Positions 26,361 to 34,063 of a DNA stretch of 64,000 nt are shown here, piece by piece; positions within the stretch are counted from its first letter, which is position 1, and the number at the start of each line of letters is the position of its first letter. The DNA comes from Christiangramia bathymodioli (GTDB lineage Bacteria; Bacteroidota; Bacteroidia; Flavobacteriales; Flavobacteriaceae). The stretch is from assembly GCA_009735695.1 (NCBI GenBank), contig SRSL01000001.1:620048-684047 (forward strand), written 5' to 3'. The translations under genes were made by a program, and so were the position numbers. The notes beneath the pieces are model-generated. The model saw nothing but the letters and a program-made list of their open reading frames with translations, was not told the origin of the DNA and did not search any database.

Positions 26361-26416
26361 AGTATAGATTTGTTGATCAAGTTAATTATTTTCTGACTAA
26401 CGGTGGCGGTTATTGG
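26361..26416. repeat. Dispersed intergenic repeat, well-preserved copy
   Basis: Fifty-six bases matching 23734-23789 at 45 positions without gaps. It lies between the esterase gene stop (26448) and the TlpA-like start (26273). Similarity fades outside these limits. Confidence 0.7.
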
Positions 26417-26447
26417 TGATTAACCGATGTTACATATCGTATTTTTT

Positions 26448-27293
26448 CTATTCTTCTTTCATTACAAAGTCGCCTATCAGGTTTACAATCATATCATCGT
26501 TATCTAGAACCGCAGAAAGTAGAGTCATGTGATTTCTATTAGGTACTTCTTTTGTAAATACATTCACATTTCCCGCGGCTCTCATTGCTGTAGCAAATCG
26601 TTCGTTCTGTTCTTTTCTCCAATCATCATCTCCGTCAGCATAGATAAGCAGAATGTTATCACGATTAGGCAAAATATGAGGTGTTACAGAGGCCTGTATC
26701 CAACCTTGTGGGTCATTCCCCCAAATCGTTTTGTAAATTGAGTCTCTTTCAATACGGACTTTTGCTGTTTCTTCTACAAAAAGAAACGGACTAATTAATA
26801 TAGCTCCTTTTATCTGAGACTGCTCAATTTGTTGAGCTTGCAACACCGAAAAATCAATTGCAAGTAGTGCAGCCAGGTAAGCTCCGGCAGAATGGCCGGC
26901 AACGTAGACCTTTTGGGGATTCCCTCCATATGCTTCAATGTTATTGATTACCCATGCGGTAGCAGCCGCTGCATCATTTAAATGGGCTGGATGTTTAAAA
27001 TCAGGAGATAATCGATAGTTGGCACTAACCAGACCAATTCCGGACTCAGCAACCTTATAACCAAAATCCTTGTCCATATTTTTATTTCCTACTAAAAGAG
27101 CTCCTCCATGAAAATAAACAATAACAGGAACATCTTTTTTACCTTCAGGCATGTAGATATCCAACAAATCCTTGTTTTCATCGTAGACAGAATCAGTAAT
27201 ATAATCTATGTTTGAAGTGACAGTGACTTGTGCATTCACAAGGACTGAACTTAAAATAATTAGTAGTGCAGTTGTGTAAGCTATCCGGATCAT
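26448..27293 (-). CDS. Secreted alpha/beta hydrolase (HSL/carboxylesterase type)
   Basis: 281 residues with a signal peptide (MIRIAYTTALLIILSSVLVNAQ). The hormone-sensitive-lipase-like signature is present: oxyanion hole YFHGGALLVG, nucleophile in VYVAGHSAGAYLAAL, late Asp in IYADGDDDW and catalytic His in NRNHMTL. Predicted periplasmic esterase or lipase on short acyl esters. Divergent from the small outer-membrane-type protein at 27591. Shares an upstream element with the gene at 21591. Confidence 0.87.
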   Translation of the reverse strand: MIRIAYTTALLIILSSVLVNAQVTVTSNIDYITDSVYDENKDLLDIYMPEGKKDVPVIVYFHGGALLVGNKNMDKDFGYKVAESGIGLVSANYRLSPDFKHPAHLNDAAAATAWVINNIEAYGGNPQKVYVAGHSAGAYLAALLAIDFSVLQAQQIEQSQIKGAILISPFLFVEETAKVRIERDSIYKTIWGNDPQGWIQASVTPHILPNRDNILLIYADGDDDWRKEQNERFATAMRAAGNVNVFTKEVPNRNHMTLLSAVLDNDDMIVNLIGDFVMKEE

Positions 27294-27390
27294 AATTGCT
27301 TTGATTTTAATTCATAATAAATATATGACACATAACTCATTTTAACCTCAACCATTCTTCCACGTATTAAATTTCCGGTATAAAAAATTG

Positions 27391-27437
27391 CTTAAAACTA
27401 CCAATTTTTAAAATTATAACGTTCTCCCCTGTAAAGC
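27391..27437 (-). promoter_or_regulatory. Shared upstream element, copy 2
   Basis: AAACTACCAATT (27395-27406), an 11-base spacer, AACG, then CTCCCCTGTA, the counterpart of the element at 21644-21690. It is about 100 bases upstream of the esterase start at 27293. The shared 12-mer plus ordered shorter matches make chance unlikely but not excluded. Confidence 0.45.
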
Positions 27438-27590
27438 TTTACCAACCACTTCTTAACCTAAGTTTTAGAAGGCTTCTGCTTTTTATAACCTATCTTCATA
27501 ACAACCAACTAACCAATAGCTTAGATACCCGGTTAAAATTCACAATTAAGAGCCGGTATTTGTTATAAAATGAATCTGGCCCGGTTTCGT

Positions 27591-28073
27591 ATGATAAAGT
27601 TCTGCATCCTGCTTCTTCTCCTCCCCGCCCAGCTTTGCGCCCAGATGTGGCTTAGCCGGGAAGACACCTATTTCTTTGCCGCCACCGGCGTAGATCTTCG
27701 CAATGCCACTATTGGTGGCACCGTGAACGACGCCGGCTACGACGGCACCTTCAGCCTGGGTTATCGAAATGTGAATTTCAGCATTACCGCCTATTACGAA
27801 ACCTTCAAGGCGATCAGGTACGAGTCGGCAGGTATCAATCCCGGCTTCCTGCTGCGGCCCGGCAAAAAACTGATCCCCGCTGCCGATCTTTCTCTGTCCA
27901 TCATCCGCCGACCTTGGAAAACCTATCCCTCCCTGGCCGCCAATACCCGTATCGAATATCATTTCGACCGGTTTTTTGTCTATTGCCGGGGCGAATACCG
28001 CTGGCGAACCGATTACGACTTTTTCCAGGTTTCGGTATATGGTGGCTTCGCTTATAAATTCGGATTTGATTGA
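27591..28073 (+). CDS. Small outer-membrane-type beta-barrel protein
   Basis: Open from 27570; ATG 27591 (MIKFCILLLLLPAQLCAQ) gives a signal peptide and 160 residues. The mature part alternates polar and hydrophobic residues with many aromatics and ends in YKFGFD with a preceding phenylalanine-rich strand, as in small eight-stranded outer-membrane barrels. GC-richer than its neighbours to the left. Function unknown. A 182-codon frame on the opposite strand is its shadow. Confidence 0.72.
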   Translation: MIKFCILLLLLPAQLCAQMWLSREDTYFFAATGVDLRNATIGGTVNDAGYDGTFSLGYRNVNFSITAYYETFKAIRYESAGINPGFLLRPGKKLIPAADLSLSIIRRPWKTYPSLAANTRIEYHFDRFFVYCRGEYRWRTDYDFFQVSVYGGFAYKFGFD

Positions 28074-28135
28074 TTTTTGCCGAAACCTCAACATTTGATT
28101 GGCATAATTTTAACCCATAAGGCTGAAATTTTCTA

Positions 28136-28143
28136 TAATTTTG
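28136..28143 (+). promoter_or_regulatory. -7 box of terC
   Basis: TAATTTTG, a perfect TAnnTTTG box ending 20 bases before the ATG at 28164. No good TTG at the -33 position. Confidence 0.5.
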
Positions 28144-28163
28144 AACGATTCAACTAATTGACC

Positions 28164-28880
28164 ATGGAGATATTCTTACAACCCGATACCTGGGTAGCCC
28201 TGCTTACGCTTACATTTCTCGAGATCGTACTCGGGATCGACAACATCATTTTCATTTCCATCGTCGCTAGCAAGGTTCCGAAGGAGAACCAGAAGAAAGC
28301 GCGTATTGGAGGTCTTGCCATCGCCATGATCATGCGTATCCTGTTGCTGTTGAGCATCGCCTGGATCATTGGTCTAACCGAACCCGTTTTAACCCTGTGG
28401 GATTTCGAATTGAGCTGGCGCGATATCATCCTGATCTCGGGAGGTATCTTCCTGCTGATTAAGTCAACTTTGGAAATACATCACAAAGTTGAAGGCCAGC
28501 ACGAAGAGGCAGTGAACGGAACTAAACCTAAAACCATGAGCTTTACCTCGGCCATCGTGCAGATCGTTTTACTCGACCTGGTCTTTTCATTCGATTCTAT
28601 TTTGACCGCGGTTGGGCTAACAGATGAGGTGATCCTTATGATCATTGCTGTGATCGTAGCCATCCTGGTAATGATGGCTTTCGCGAAACCGGTGGGAGAA
28701 TTCGTAGACCGTAACCCAACCATACAGATCCTGGCCCTGTCATTCCTGATCCTGATCGGGGTGATGCTAATTGTAGAAGGTGCACATTACCACGTTCCGA
28801 AGGGCTACATCTACTTCGCAGTCTTCTTCTCGCTGGCCATCGAAATGCTCAATATGCGTTACCGGAAAAAGAACACCTAG
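28164..28880 (+). CDS. TerC family integral membrane protein
   Basis: Start ATG 28164 (MEIFLQPDTWVALLTLTFLE) rather than the TTG two codons earlier. 238 residues with seven membrane helices and the TerC signatures: EIVLGIDNIIFI in helix 1 and VFSFDSILTAVGL in a later helix, whose acidic residues are thought to coordinate metal ions. TerC/Alx proteins take part in manganese export or metal loading of exported proteins and in tellurite resistance. Its stop shares the palindrome CTAG with the stop of the convergent DUF1989 gene. Confidence 0.92.
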   Translation: MEIFLQPDTWVALLTLTFLEIVLGIDNIIFISIVASKVPKENQKKARIGGLAIAMIMRILLLLSIAWIIGLTEPVLTLWDFELSWRDIILISGGIFLLIKSTLEIHHKVEGQHEEAVNGTKPKTMSFTSAIVQIVLLDLVFSFDSILTAVGLTDEVILMIIAVIVAILVMMAFAKPVGEFVDRNPTIQILALSFLILIGVMLIVEGAHYHVPKGYIYFAVFFSLAIEMLNMRYRKKNT

Positions 28881-29458
28881 TCGATAATCTCGTAATGAAT
28901 GGGCTTAAAACTGCCGCCGTTGCTGTCTTCAGCTGAACAGGCGGTAAGCCCTACTATAAGGTCCATTTTAGCTTCAAAAAGCACATGATCACCTGCCTTG
29001 CTCAAAGGCGGGTCTACGCTTAGTTTTCCGTTCTCATCGAACTGAACGTTCATAAAAATGTTGAAAGCGGTTGGAATATCATCGGGCTGGATATCGAATT
29101 TTTCCAGGTTGGTATACAGGTTCTCGAAACAGCTGGGATGGTATTCGTTATTGCCGTACATGATCTTAAAGGTCTCCGGGCTGCAAGGCGCCAGCAGGAA
29201 ATCGTTGCGGCCGTTGGTATCTTCGAGGATCTCCATCATCTTATTGCTTCGGTTGCTCCAGAGAAAATCGCCTTTGCTAATCAAAATGCTCTCCTCGAAA
29301 TCAAGGGTCTTCCCGCTCGAGATCTTCTCTCTCTTATCGTTGGCATTGAACAGCACCATATCGCTCACCTGCTGCCCTTTTGGATCGATCACCTTCAATT
29401 TCTGTCCTTTTTTTATGCGGAAGGCCGCACCCGTTTGTTTCGCAATTTCCTGTATCAT
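28877..29458 (-). CDS. DUF1989 / urea-carboxylase-associated family protein
   Basis: 193 residues, cytoplasmic, matching DUF1989 over its length: FRIKKGQKLKVIDPKGQQVSDMV, then LAPCSPETFKIMYG, HPSCFENL and FNIFMNVQF. Some members are subunits of carboxyguanidine deiminase (formerly urea-carboxylase-associated proteins), so guanidine- or urea-type chemistry is possible. Cys and His in LAPCSPE and HPSC are likely metal or catalytic residues. It is the last gene of the LigD operon, overlapping the polymerase gene by ATGA (29458-29455). No urea carboxylase is nearby. Confidence 0.85.
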   Translation of the reverse strand: MIQEIAKQTGAAFRIKKGQKLKVIDPKGQQVSDMVLFNANDKREKISSGKTLDFEESILISKGDFLWSNRSNKMMEILEDTNGRNDFLLAPCSPETFKIMYGNNEYHPSCFENLYTNLEKFDIQPDDIPTAFNIFMNVQFDENGKLSVDPPLSKAGDHVLFEAKMDLIVGLTACSAEDSNGGSFKPIHYEIID

Positions 29459-30387
29459 GAATCTTCTGAAGTTTTTTCTATTAGCTTTTCCAGTTTCTTT
29501 CTGGCTTCGGAAAGGCCTACTTTTTTATCCTCTATATTTTTCCAGGGATCTTCCTTACTGCCCAGTCTTCGGAAAATGTTCTTAATGGTATAGCTCTGTG
29601 CCGAAAGTTCCGGTTTTTTAAGTTCTTCCCAGTCTATAGGTGTTGCCACCGGTGCTCCTTCGATAGGCCGAACGGCATAAGGGGCGACGCTGGTTTGTGC
29701 CCAGGCATTCCTTGCCACATCCAGGAACAGCTTGTCTTCCCTTTTTTGCTTTCGAGTAGCGGTAGTCATGGTATCCGGAAACTGCCGTTCAAGATATTTA
29801 GCTGCCTGCTGGGCGAAATCTCGTACTTCATCAAAATCGTGTTCTCTCTTTAGCGGAGTTACCAGGTGTAGGCCGCGCGAACCAGTGGTCATTAAGAACA
29901 ACGGAAGTCCTAATTCGTTTTCGAGCAACTCCCTGATAGAAAAGGCTGCTTCCTTAATCGCATCAAAACCCTCTTGAGAAGGATCCAGGTCAAAGATCAT
30001 CCTGTCGGGCTTTTCGGGTTTGTCCTGCCGGCTCAGCCAGATATGCGGAGTAACACAGGCCTGGTTAGCCAGGTAAACAAGGCTGGCCTTATCATTACAG
30101 ATCACATAATTGGTGCTGCCGCCTTCCTTTTTCTCGAGGCTCTTTTTGGCTATCCAGTCCGGAAAATAATCGGGTGCATCTTTCTGAAAGAATTTCTTGT
30201 CGTCTATCCCATTTGGAAAACGGATCATGGTAAGGGGCCGCCCTTCGATATACGGAAGCATGGTATCTGCTATCCTTTCGTAATAATCTACCAGGTCGCC
30301 CTTGGTATAGCCGCTTTCCGGAAAAAAGACCTTTTCAAGATTGCTTAATTCTACCTCTTGTTTATCATATGTTCGTGGTTCGCTCAT
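29455..30387 (-). CDS. ligD: LigD polymerase/primase domain, separate gene
   Basis: 310 residues forming only the archaeo-eukaryotic-primase-type polymerase module of LigD. Visible: VEVLSNLEKVFFPE-like opening (ELSNLEKVFFPESGYTKGD), MTTGSRGLHLVTPL, the metal-binding D-x-D in IFDLDPS, and SVAPYAVRPIEGAPVATP. It fills gaps during non-homologous end joining. In most bacteria this module is fused to the ligase; here it is a stand-alone gene overlapping the ligase gene by ATGA (30387-30384). It could also serve in repair without Ku. Confidence 0.9.
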   Translation of the reverse strand: MSEPRTYDKQEVELSNLEKVFFPESGYTKGDLVDYYERIADTMLPYIEGRPLTMIRFPNGIDDKKFFQKDAPDYFPDWIAKKSLEKKEGGSTNYVICNDKASLVYLANQACVTPHIWLSRQDKPEKPDRMIFDLDPSQEGFDAIKEAAFSIRELLENELGLPLFLMTTGSRGLHLVTPLKREHDFDEVRDFAQQAAKYLERQFPDTMTTATRKQKREDKLFLDVARNAWAQTSVAPYAVRPIEGAPVATPIDWEELKKPELSAQSYTIKNIFRRLGSKEDPWKNIEDKKVGLSEARKKLEKLIEKTSEDS

Positions 30388-31379
30388 GATTCCTTCAGTA
30401 CGTCTTTAACTTTTTTATCTCTTCTCAGGCCAAGATATCTCGGGTGCCTGAGTTTGTTAGTCGATGTCCATTCAGTAAAGGCAACTTCGGCTACCATTTT
30501 CGGCTTCAGCCAGTGCACATTTTTTGAAGGCAACCTTCCACTTACAGCGGGCTCGTCAATTTCCAGTTTCTGAAACCTGGAATGAAGATCTTCCAGCATC
30601 TCATCGGTATAACCGGTACCTACCTTCCCTGCATATTTAAGTTTGTCATCCTTGTAAAAACCTATGAGGATTGCCCCGAAGCCCTTACGAGTGCCCTGTG
30701 GTTTGGTGTAACCCACGATCACGAACTCCTGCTGATTCTCGCATTTGAACTTCAGCCAGTTCGAGGAACGGCTATGAGCATAGGTGCTGTTTGCCTTTTT
30801 GGCGATGAGGCCTTCCCAGTCTTTCTTACAGGCTTCCTGGTAAAACTCCTTTCCCTTCTCATTGCGGTGCGGCGTAAACCGAATGGGATCTTCAAAATCC
30901 AGCAGCTCTCTCAAAAGTTTCTTCCGCTCGGTCAACGGAAGCTTGTCCAATTCATATCCATCGTGGTAGATCAGGTCAAACAGGTAGATAAAAACCTTTA
31001 CTTTAGAACTTTCGATCGCTTCCTTCTTCTTCAGGTGCATACGCTTTTGCAGTTCTCTGAAGCTGGTAACATTCCCGTCGAAGGCCACGATCTCGGTATC
31101 GGCTATAAAATTATCGGTATCCTGCTCTTCAAAAGCCCTGACCAGTTCGGGATAAGTATTGTTGAGTTCCTTCTGGTTTCGGGACATCAGCTCCACTTTC
31201 CCGTTCTTTTTAAATACCAGGCAGCGCTCGCCGTCCAGTTTTCGTTCAAAGATCCATTCAGCATCTGAAAATACGTCATGGGTTAATTTGGCCAGCATGG
31301 GAGAGATCCAGTCTGGTTGTTTCTTTTTATTCAGCTTATCTCGGAACTTTTCGGATATGTCTGCCGGCAGGTTGATCAT
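30384..31379 (-). CDS. ligD: LigD-type ATP-dependent DNA ligase, separate gene
   Basis: 331 residues: adenylation plus OB-fold modules of an ATP-dependent ligase. Motif I is FERKLDGERCL with the adenylated Lys, motif III-like DTEIVAFDG, motif IV KDWEGLIAKK, and motif V SNWLKFKC. C-terminal OB-fold includes EVAFTEWT and LRHPRYLGLR. Seals double-strand breaks. Start ATG overlaps the phosphoesterase stop (31379-31376), and its own stop overlaps the polymerase start. Confidence 0.92.
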   Translation of the reverse strand: MINLPADISEKFRDKLNKKKQPDWISPMLAKLTHDVFSDAEWIFERKLDGERCLVFKKNGKVELMSRNQKELNNTYPELVRAFEEQDTDNFIADTEIVAFDGNVTSFRELQKRMHLKKKEAIESSKVKVFIYLFDLIYHDGYELDKLPLTERKKLLRELLDFEDPIRFTPHRNEKGKEFYQEACKKDWEGLIAKKANSTYAHSRSSNWLKFKCENQQEFVIVGYTKPQGTRKGFGAILIGFYKDDKLKYAGKVGTGYTDEMLEDLHSRFQKLEIDEPAVSGRLPSKNVHWLKPKMVAEVAFTEWTSTNKLRHPRYLGLRRDKKVKDVLKES

Positions 31380-31984
31380 TTCTTATTTCCTTCTTTTTCG
31401 ATCTGCTTCATGGTTCTTCCTGTCAGCACCGACTTATTTTCTGTGTTCACCGGGTTGCGCCTTGCATCGGCCTCCTCATCCTTCACCTTTTTCAGAAACC
31501 ACTTTTCATCATCGCCTTTCGAGGTTCGTATCAAGGTATAACCACCTTTCAGTTTTTTTCCGTTTAGGATAAAGGTGGAATGCCCGTTTTTGAGTTGCTC
31601 CTCCATAGGGATCAGGTTGCCATCATCATCCTTTTTATCATTTTCATAGGTTCCGGCATCCCAAACCATCACCGTTCCGCCGCCATACTGGTCTTCTGGG
31701 ATAACGCCTTCAAAATCGGCATATTCTACCGGGTGATCTTCGGTAGGAACAGCCAGTCGTTTCTCATCGGGATCGGTAGAAGGTCCTTTAGGCACGGCCC
31801 AGCTCTTCAACACTCCGTCTACCAGTAACCTGAAATCGAAATGCAGCCTGGAAGCGTCATGCTTCTGAATTACGAAGATTTGCTTTTCGCTATCTTTCTT
31901 ATGCTTTTCATCCCCAAAGGGTTCTGAAGAGATATCGAAATCGCGTTTTTCATGGTATTTTTCTAAAAATCCTTTCTTTCCCAT
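31376..31984 (-). CDS. ligD: LigD 3'-phosphoesterase domain, separate gene
   Basis: 202 residues containing only the LigD phosphoesterase module. Hallmarks: KHDASRLHFDFRLLVDG, SWAVPKGPS, VPTEDHPVEYADFEGVIP and GGGTVMVWD, with the His/Asp/Arg residues of the 3'-ribonuclease/phosphatase site. It trims 3' ends before ligation. First of three consecutive LigD modules, arranged in the same order (phosphoesterase, ligase, polymerase) as in the fused Pseudomonas-type protein. The upstream PaiB-like gene ends 7 bases before its start. Confidence 0.92.
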   Translation of the reverse strand: MGKKGFLEKYHEKRDFDISSEPFGDEKHKKDSEKQIFVIQKHDASRLHFDFRLLVDGVLKSWAVPKGPSTDPDEKRLAVPTEDHPVEYADFEGVIPEDQYGGGTVMVWDAGTYENDKKDDDGNLIPMEEQLKNGHSTFILNGKKLKGGYTLIRTSKGDDEKWFLKKVKDEEADARRNPVNTENKSVLTGRTMKQIEKEGNKK

Positions 31985-31991
31985 CTTCTTT

Positions 31992-32606
31992 CTATTCTAT
32001 TTGATTTTCTTTTCTGATATCCCGGCTGAGCTCTCTTTCCAGCGGTTCTCCGGTATCCAGCTTTGCTACCACCCGGCGCAAATTATCCTTATCATAGGCC
32101 TGGTGAAGCTTGGCAATACCTTCCACCTTAACCGGCTCCAGCCAGAAACCAGTGATCAGGTCCAGGTGGTCCTCCACCATTTTGCGGGGAAGCTCATCAT
32201 AGAAAAGGGGCTTTTCCTGCTTACTTTCAAAACGCTCTACCAGCTTTCCCAATGAATATTCCAGTTCTTTCCTGTCCTGCAGGCGTATCCTGGCATTTAC
32301 ATGTACCGCCGAATAATCCCAGGTGCTAATGTCCTGTTCCCGGTACCAGGAAGAAGAAACATAGCCGTGCGCACCATGAAAAATGATGAGGGCTTCCTCA
32401 CCATCCTTCAGGAATTGCCGCTGTTCATTATGATTGGCGATATGTGAATAGAGTCGCCAATCCTCCCCGTTTTCTTCTTTTAAAACGGGAATATGTGTAG
32501 CCAGCAACCTGTTTCCCCTGGTAATAAAATTGGCAAATGGATGCTGTTCTATGAATTTCAGGATGAATTCTTTTTCGTCTTTCTGATATTTTTTCGGTCT
32601 GTACAT
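31992..32606 (-). CDS. FMN-binding PaiB-like protein
   Basis: 204 residues of the PaiB / FMN-binding split-barrel family. Diagnostic: MYRPKKYQ, HPFANFITRGNRLLATHIP, IFHGAHGYVSSSWY, STWDYSAVHV and the C-terminal DLITGFWLEP. PaiB of Bacillus was named a negative regulator, but the fold binds FMN and there is no helix-turn-helix, so an enzymatic flavin- or heme-linked role is as likely. Sits two bases after the YqcI/YcgG gene and seven before LigD phosphoesterase, firmly inside the operon. Confidence 0.88.
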   Translation of the reverse strand: MYRPKKYQKDEKEFILKFIEQHPFANFITRGNRLLATHIPVLKEENGEDWRLYSHIANHNEQRQFLKDGEEALIIFHGAHGYVSSSWYREQDISTWDYSAVHVNARIRLQDRKELEYSLGKLVERFESKQEKPLFYDELPRKMVEDHLDLITGFWLEPVKVEGIAKLHQAYDKDNLRRVVAKLDTGEPLERELSRDIRKENQIE

Positions 32607-32608
32607 TT

Positions 32609-33310
32609 CTATTTCTTGCCGTTATGGAACGGGCATTTCCACTTCTCTCCAACCGCACGGCCGCTGTACTGCCTGGCCTCCGATTTTTCTCCAAAATCTT
32701 CGAGCATTGGGTTGATAGCTCCCTGCAATTCCCGGTCGCGATCTCTTATCCTGTCCCTCACTGTTTGATAAGTGCCCATTTCCCTTAATTTTTCAAACTG
32801 CCAGTGCAGGTTGAAGGCGATGGAGAAATAGGGGCTTTGCCTGGCCTTCCTCGAAGCTTCCGGATGCATTCCAACTATATAAAAAGCCTTTCCGCCAATG
32901 CTGAAGCTAAAATGCTCATCTTCAGGATCTGAACTCACTTCCCTGTCCCATGGCTGATCATCGAATTTCTTCAGATTGCCCAACAGTTCCCATAACTTAT
33001 TTTCGAATTCAATTTCGGAATATTTGGGCGAATTGGGAAATACCGCGATAAAAGTCCTGAAATCGTTGGAATCAAAATCATATCCGGCAATATACTCTTC
33101 CAGGTCTTTCAGCAATTCCCGGGCAGAACTCCGGCTTGCCGGATCGCTATAGGCATGCAGTTCTACCTCATCCCTGCTAAATACGCTTTGCGCCATGATG
33201 CATGGGTGATCCCTCTCCAGGATAAAATCCTTGAATTCCTCCTTCAAATTGTCATTTATCATTCCTTCCATTTTCTCCCGCCTGGGGAAATCCCTCTTTT
33301 TTAACAACAT
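32609..33310 (-). CDS. YqcI/YcgG family (GntA-like heme oxygenase)
   Basis: 233 residues matching YqcI/YcgG (PF08892). Conserved blocks: HPCIMAQSVF, SSDPEDEHFSFSIGGKAFYI, VGMHPEASRKAR, FSIAFNLHWQFEKLR, LQGAINPMLEDFGEKSEARQ, YSGR and WKCPFH. A family member, GntA, is the heme-dependent N-hydroxylase of guanitoxin synthesis, so oxidation of a guanidino or amino nitrogen is a reasonable guess. ATG 33310 is used; Met14 or Met17 are alternatives. First gene of the LigD operon, divergent from the membrane protein at 33361. Confidence 0.85.
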   Translation of the reverse strand: MLLKKRDFPRREKMEGMINDNLKEEFKDFILERDHPCIMAQSVFSRDEVELHAYSDPASRSSARELLKDLEEYIAGYDFDSNDFRTFIAVFPNSPKYSEIEFENKLWELLGNLKKFDDQPWDREVSSDPEDEHFSFSIGGKAFYIVGMHPEASRKARQSPYFSIAFNLHWQFEKLREMGTYQTVRDRIRDRDRELQGAINPMLEDFGEKSEARQYSGRAVGEKWKCPFHNGKK

Positions 33311-33360
33311 GTCTATTATTGGTTTAAGTTTTTTTATTTTTTGATCTATCTTTAATAGTG

Positions 33361-33792
33361 ATGGAACTTTTTCTGGTGATATTAGCAGGCATTACTGGGA
33401 CGGTCCTAATGACCGTTTTTAGTTATTTGCTATCCAGAATTAGAACCAGCAAGTTCAGGGAACACCAGCTTTTAAACATTATCCTAAGGCGTGCCAGCGT
33501 GGAACCCATGAACCCTTCGAATGATTCGCTTATTGGCTGGGTGGTTCACTTCTCCATTGGCATTATCCTTATGACCATTTTCTATATGGTCCATCTAATA
33601 TTTTCGTTCCCTGTTTCATTCATTTCCATCTTTTTATTTGGCCTTATTACCGGCGGAATGGCTGTGCTTAGCTGGCATCTCATGTTTTATATTTCCCGGA
33701 TACCGGCAGAATTCAAATTCAGGAAATTCTATGTCCAAATTTTTATAGCTCACCTGATTTTTGCTTTGGGTGCCATTATTTTGATGTTATAA
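33361..33792 (+). CDS. Four-helix membrane protein, unknown function
   Basis: 143 residues starting at ATG 33361 (a GTG precedes it). Helices near 3-22, 58-78, 82-110 and 122-142. The loop after helix 1 is basic (SRIRTSKFREHQ), suggesting cytoplasmic placement. No known domain. The gene is divergent from the LigD operon with 50 bases between starts, and convergent with the SemiSWEET gene, whose stop abuts its own. Confidence 0.65.
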   Translation: MELFLVILAGITGTVLMTVFSYLLSRIRTSKFREHQLLNIILRRASVEPMNPSNDSLIGWVVHFSIGIILMTIFYMVHLIFSFPVSFISIFLFGLITGGMAVLSWHLMFYISRIPAEFKFRKFYVQIFIAHLIFALGAIILML

Positions 33793-34059
33793 TCATCCTT
33801 TTCCATATTTAAGCATCAGGTACAGCATAAAGCTGTTTAGTCCCAGGGAGATTCCGTTGGTTGCAATGATGGGAATATCATTTTGCGTAATGCCGTAGAT
33901 CACCCATAATAAAACGCCTAGTAACAAAATGAAGAACATACCCGGCGAAACATCATTCACTTTTTTGGTTTTATAAGACCTCATGATCTGCGGAATAACT
34001 GCAATGGTCGTACAAACCCCTGCTACCAGCCCCAGTATTTGCTCCCACCCAAATTCCAT
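33793..34059 (-). CDS. SemiSWEET-type transporter
   Basis: The frame is longer, but ATG 34059 (MEFGWEQILGLVAGVCTTIA) is the right start: it gives 88 residues, the standard SemiSWEET length, and lies four bases after the upstream DUF421 stop. Three membrane helices, PQ-loop VIPQIMRSYKTKKVNDVS in the first, and the N in ATNGISLGLNSFMLYL in the third. SemiSWEETs work as homodimers for sugar uniport. Last gene of an SDR-DUF421-SemiSWEET unit. Confidence 0.9.
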   Translation of the reverse strand: MEFGWEQILGLVAGVCTTIAVIPQIMRSYKTKKVNDVSPGMFFILLLGVLLWVIYGITQNDIPIIATNGISLGLNSFMLYLMLKYGKG

Positions 34060-34063
34060 TTTT

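Noticed and set aside
15643-26416. Classical integron attC sites
   Set aside because: The repeat core (CCGTTAG on the minus strand) does not fit GTTRRRY/RYYYAAC with proper spacing, and no tyrosine integrase is in the window. Kept only as a cassette-like repeat.
27546-28094. 182-codon open frame on the minus strand
   Set aside because: Antisense to the small outer-membrane-type protein, whose plus-strand frame has a signal peptide and barrel pattern. The minus frame has no domain and arises from GC-rich codons.
30582-31268. 228-codon plus-strand frame
   Set aside because: Lies wholly antisense to the LigD ligase gene, whose catalytic motifs are unambiguous.
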